Shown here: piece after piece, positions 62,143-64,000 of the stretch
How positions within the stretch are numbered: position 1 is the stretch's first letter
Layout: every line of letters begins with the position of its first letter
Assembly: GCA_943735955.1 (NCBI GenBank)
Contig: OX030956.1
Location: 1,898,412-1,962,411 of the forward strand
Length of the DNA stretch: 64,000 nucleotides
Direction: 5' to 3'
From: Piscicola geometra
Taxonomy: Eukaryota > Annelida > Clitellata > Hirudinida > Piscicolidae
Notes under the pieces: model-generated
The model's input: the letters and a program-made list of their open reading frames with translations, nothing else
Database searches by the model: none
Told to the model about the DNA's origin: nothing
Program-made: the position numbers and the translations under genes

Positions 62143-64000
62143 TCTGTAGAATAAAATTTGAGATTGATTTGAAAATATTTATTTTAATTTGATTTATTTA
62201 AGTTTTAAATTTTAAGAGCTAATAAGTTGTTAGTCTCGATGTATTTTGACGAAGAATAATTAAAAAAATTTATAGTTAGTAAGTAAGATTTTCGAGGCAT
62301 TTAAATCTAAATTTAAATTACTAAAAATATTTTTAATTTAGAAATGATAAATATAAACTTTAAAATATTTTGAATTATTAATTTTCAAAAATTAATAAAC
62401 AAACAATTAATTAAGTAATTTAACGAAATTAAGATATGAAGTGGTTCATGAAAAAGTGTTATAATGATAATGCTTTGATCTTTCAAAATAAAAGCACACA
62501 CATGAGACACTCAAGTCCAGTCTTCCTTTGAAATATTTTAATTATCAAAGTGCGTGAACGGATAGTTTTGATATAGAATGCTTTATATTCTTCTTATAAT
62601 ACAAATTAAAGTATTTTTCTATATATATTTTTATTACATTTATTAAAAATAATCAGATATTAAAAATTACAATTTTTCATTGATATTTTTCTTACTCTTT
62701 AAAGGAAACTCGATATACCAGCCTAATGATCAAATTAGCATTGATGTAGATGTATTGCTCTTGAGTTTTTTAATTCGGAAAATTCAAAGAAACCATTTTT
62801 AGGCATATAAAACGAAAATAAATTACAATGCCAGGTTAATCAGAGGGTTGAAAAAAAACTAATGAATAAAATACAAATAAAACAATGGTAATGAAGACTG
62901 GCATGAGTTAATGGCGTATGAATGAGCAGTCAAAGATGGCCCTTACAAATAGCCACTGCGTGAGTTGCAAACAGAAGTTACGCCTGACAGCTACTTGAAG
63001 GCACAGCAACAGCATTCTCGTAACAGCGTGTGTCTGCAACTAATTGCCCAAGTCCACCTCTGGTCCTGCTAACCACTGTATCACGTGCAGACGTGTCATG
63101 AAATACTAGCTGCAAACCAGGGGCGGTAATCTGCTGCAAATCTTGGGGGAGTCCTACCCAGCATGGACGATCCTGGATGTCCTGGGGTCCGGAGCCTCAT
63201 CCCCACACTTAAAAAAACCTTTTTCAACTTCAATTTTGATACGAATATTTAAGTAAGAAGTGAATAGTTTTGTTTTAGACAGCTATAACTATAACTACAC
63301 ATAATCACAATGTATTACTATGTAAACATTCTGTGTTTATTCCATGGTTGACGATTCTATTCGCATCAAGACAAGAGTTTAAAATTTTCTGTGTCAAAAA
63401 GTGGGGGGGGGGTCCACAATAAGGCAGACCATCACTACCAAAAAGTAGGGATCCCAGGACCCCCCCAGGACCGCTGCCCATGCTGCAAACAGTCAGTTTA
63501 CCCACGGTAAAACAAGTTATTTTGAAGATACTGCAAATACACAGAATTATTATTTCAGCTTAGTTTATTGAAAGCAGTAAGAAATATATAAGAAATTAAA
63601 AGAAGAAAATGAAATCAAATAAGATAAATAAGGTCTTGAAAGTTATAGAAGAAAAGACATTTAAGGCGTTAATATAAACCCTTCAAGAAGCATTCTCGCC
63701 TCTAATGTCCTTTCACGCCTGCTCTCGCTGCATCACCCGAGGGAGCCCTTCTTCGAACATTTCCAACACTTAAGAAGCTCTCGTAATTCAACGAATTAAA
63801 AATTAATGACGAAATTATAAAATAAAAAAAGTATAAAAAGTTCATAGAACCTTCAGACTTTAAAAGCTCATCGCTGGAATTTCTGTGTTTTGGTGCCATG
63901 GAAACCTTTCAGAAGTTCATCACAAGTGCACGTTCTGCAGACGCTTGACATGAATTATTCGTGAGTTTTCTTACGTTTGCACGGGTTTTTAAAACTTCTC
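62143..64000. other. Region upstream of ING, no gene confirmed
   Basis: First 750 bp are very AT-rich and presumably include the ING promoter. GC-richer sequence at 62900-63200 and 63390-63490 has inverted similarity (CAGCATGG ... TCCTGG ... GGGTCC), suggesting an unidentified repeat. On the minus strand ATG at 63899 starts MAPKHRNSSDELLKSEG in a good Kozak context (CCATGG) with a possible donor GTTCTA, so a first coding exon of another gene is conceivable, but I could not find a second exon. Confidence 0.4.

Overview
This is animal nuclear DNA, most likely from a protostome invertebrate. It is strongly AT-rich, genes are split by spliceosomal introns from about 80 bp to over 10 kb, and there are non-LTR retrotransposons, tRNA-derived SINEs and abundant microsatellites. 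I saw no bacterial operons, CRISPR, rRNA or free-standing tRNA genes. The phylum cannot be fixed from the window; the extracellular DUF7042-7045-type protein argues for a protostome. Coding regions appear as GC-richer islands. Nearly all are exons, so long uninterrupted ORFs are a poor guide here. I built gene models from splice-site dinucleotides, codon phase continuity and remembered protein families. Every model joins in phase across all its stated junctions, but none has been checked against transcripts or databases.

Layout. (1) 5.85-32.8 kb, + strand: one 27-kb gene of at least 13 exons encoding a large extracellular protein of the invertebrate DUF7044/7042/7043/7045 type; its first exon or exons lie upstream or were not found. 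(2) 37.48-40.37 kb, - strand: a complete seven-exon secreted EndoU/XendoU RNA endonuclease, with a truncated LINE lodged just after its stop codon. (3) 42.6-47.4 kb, - strand: a 13-exon Pat1/PATL1 gene (mRNA decapping, P-bodies) whose introns are packed with CA and ATC microsatellites. (4) 48.3-50.6 kb: an intact six-exon THAP-domain gene on the - strand derived from a P-element-like transposase, with a decayed inverted partial copy 2 kb away on the + strand. (5) 50.9-52.25 kb: an L2-clade LINE. (6) 52.96-54.01 kb, + strand: PYM (partner of Y14-Mago). (7) 54.8-62.14 kb, - strand: an eight-exon ING4/5-type chromatin reader whose PHD finger is split by a 5.96-kb intron made almost entirely of a 30-bp minisatellite (about 194 copies). 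PYM and ING converge tail to tail. The remaining stretches are AT-rich intergenic or intronic DNA with scattered repeats.

The genes do not form an operon. Three act on RNA (EndoU, Pat1, PYM), one on chromatin (ING), one is a probable DNA-binding ex-transposase protein (THAP), and one is extracellular. The main unusual features are the intronic 30-bp array, which has a perfect HSF-like GAAnnTTC palindrome in nearly every unit and ends about 24 bp from a splice acceptor; two inferred GC-AG introns in ING; an inverted THAP duplication; and a SINE family that shares its 3' tail with the LINE seen in the same window.
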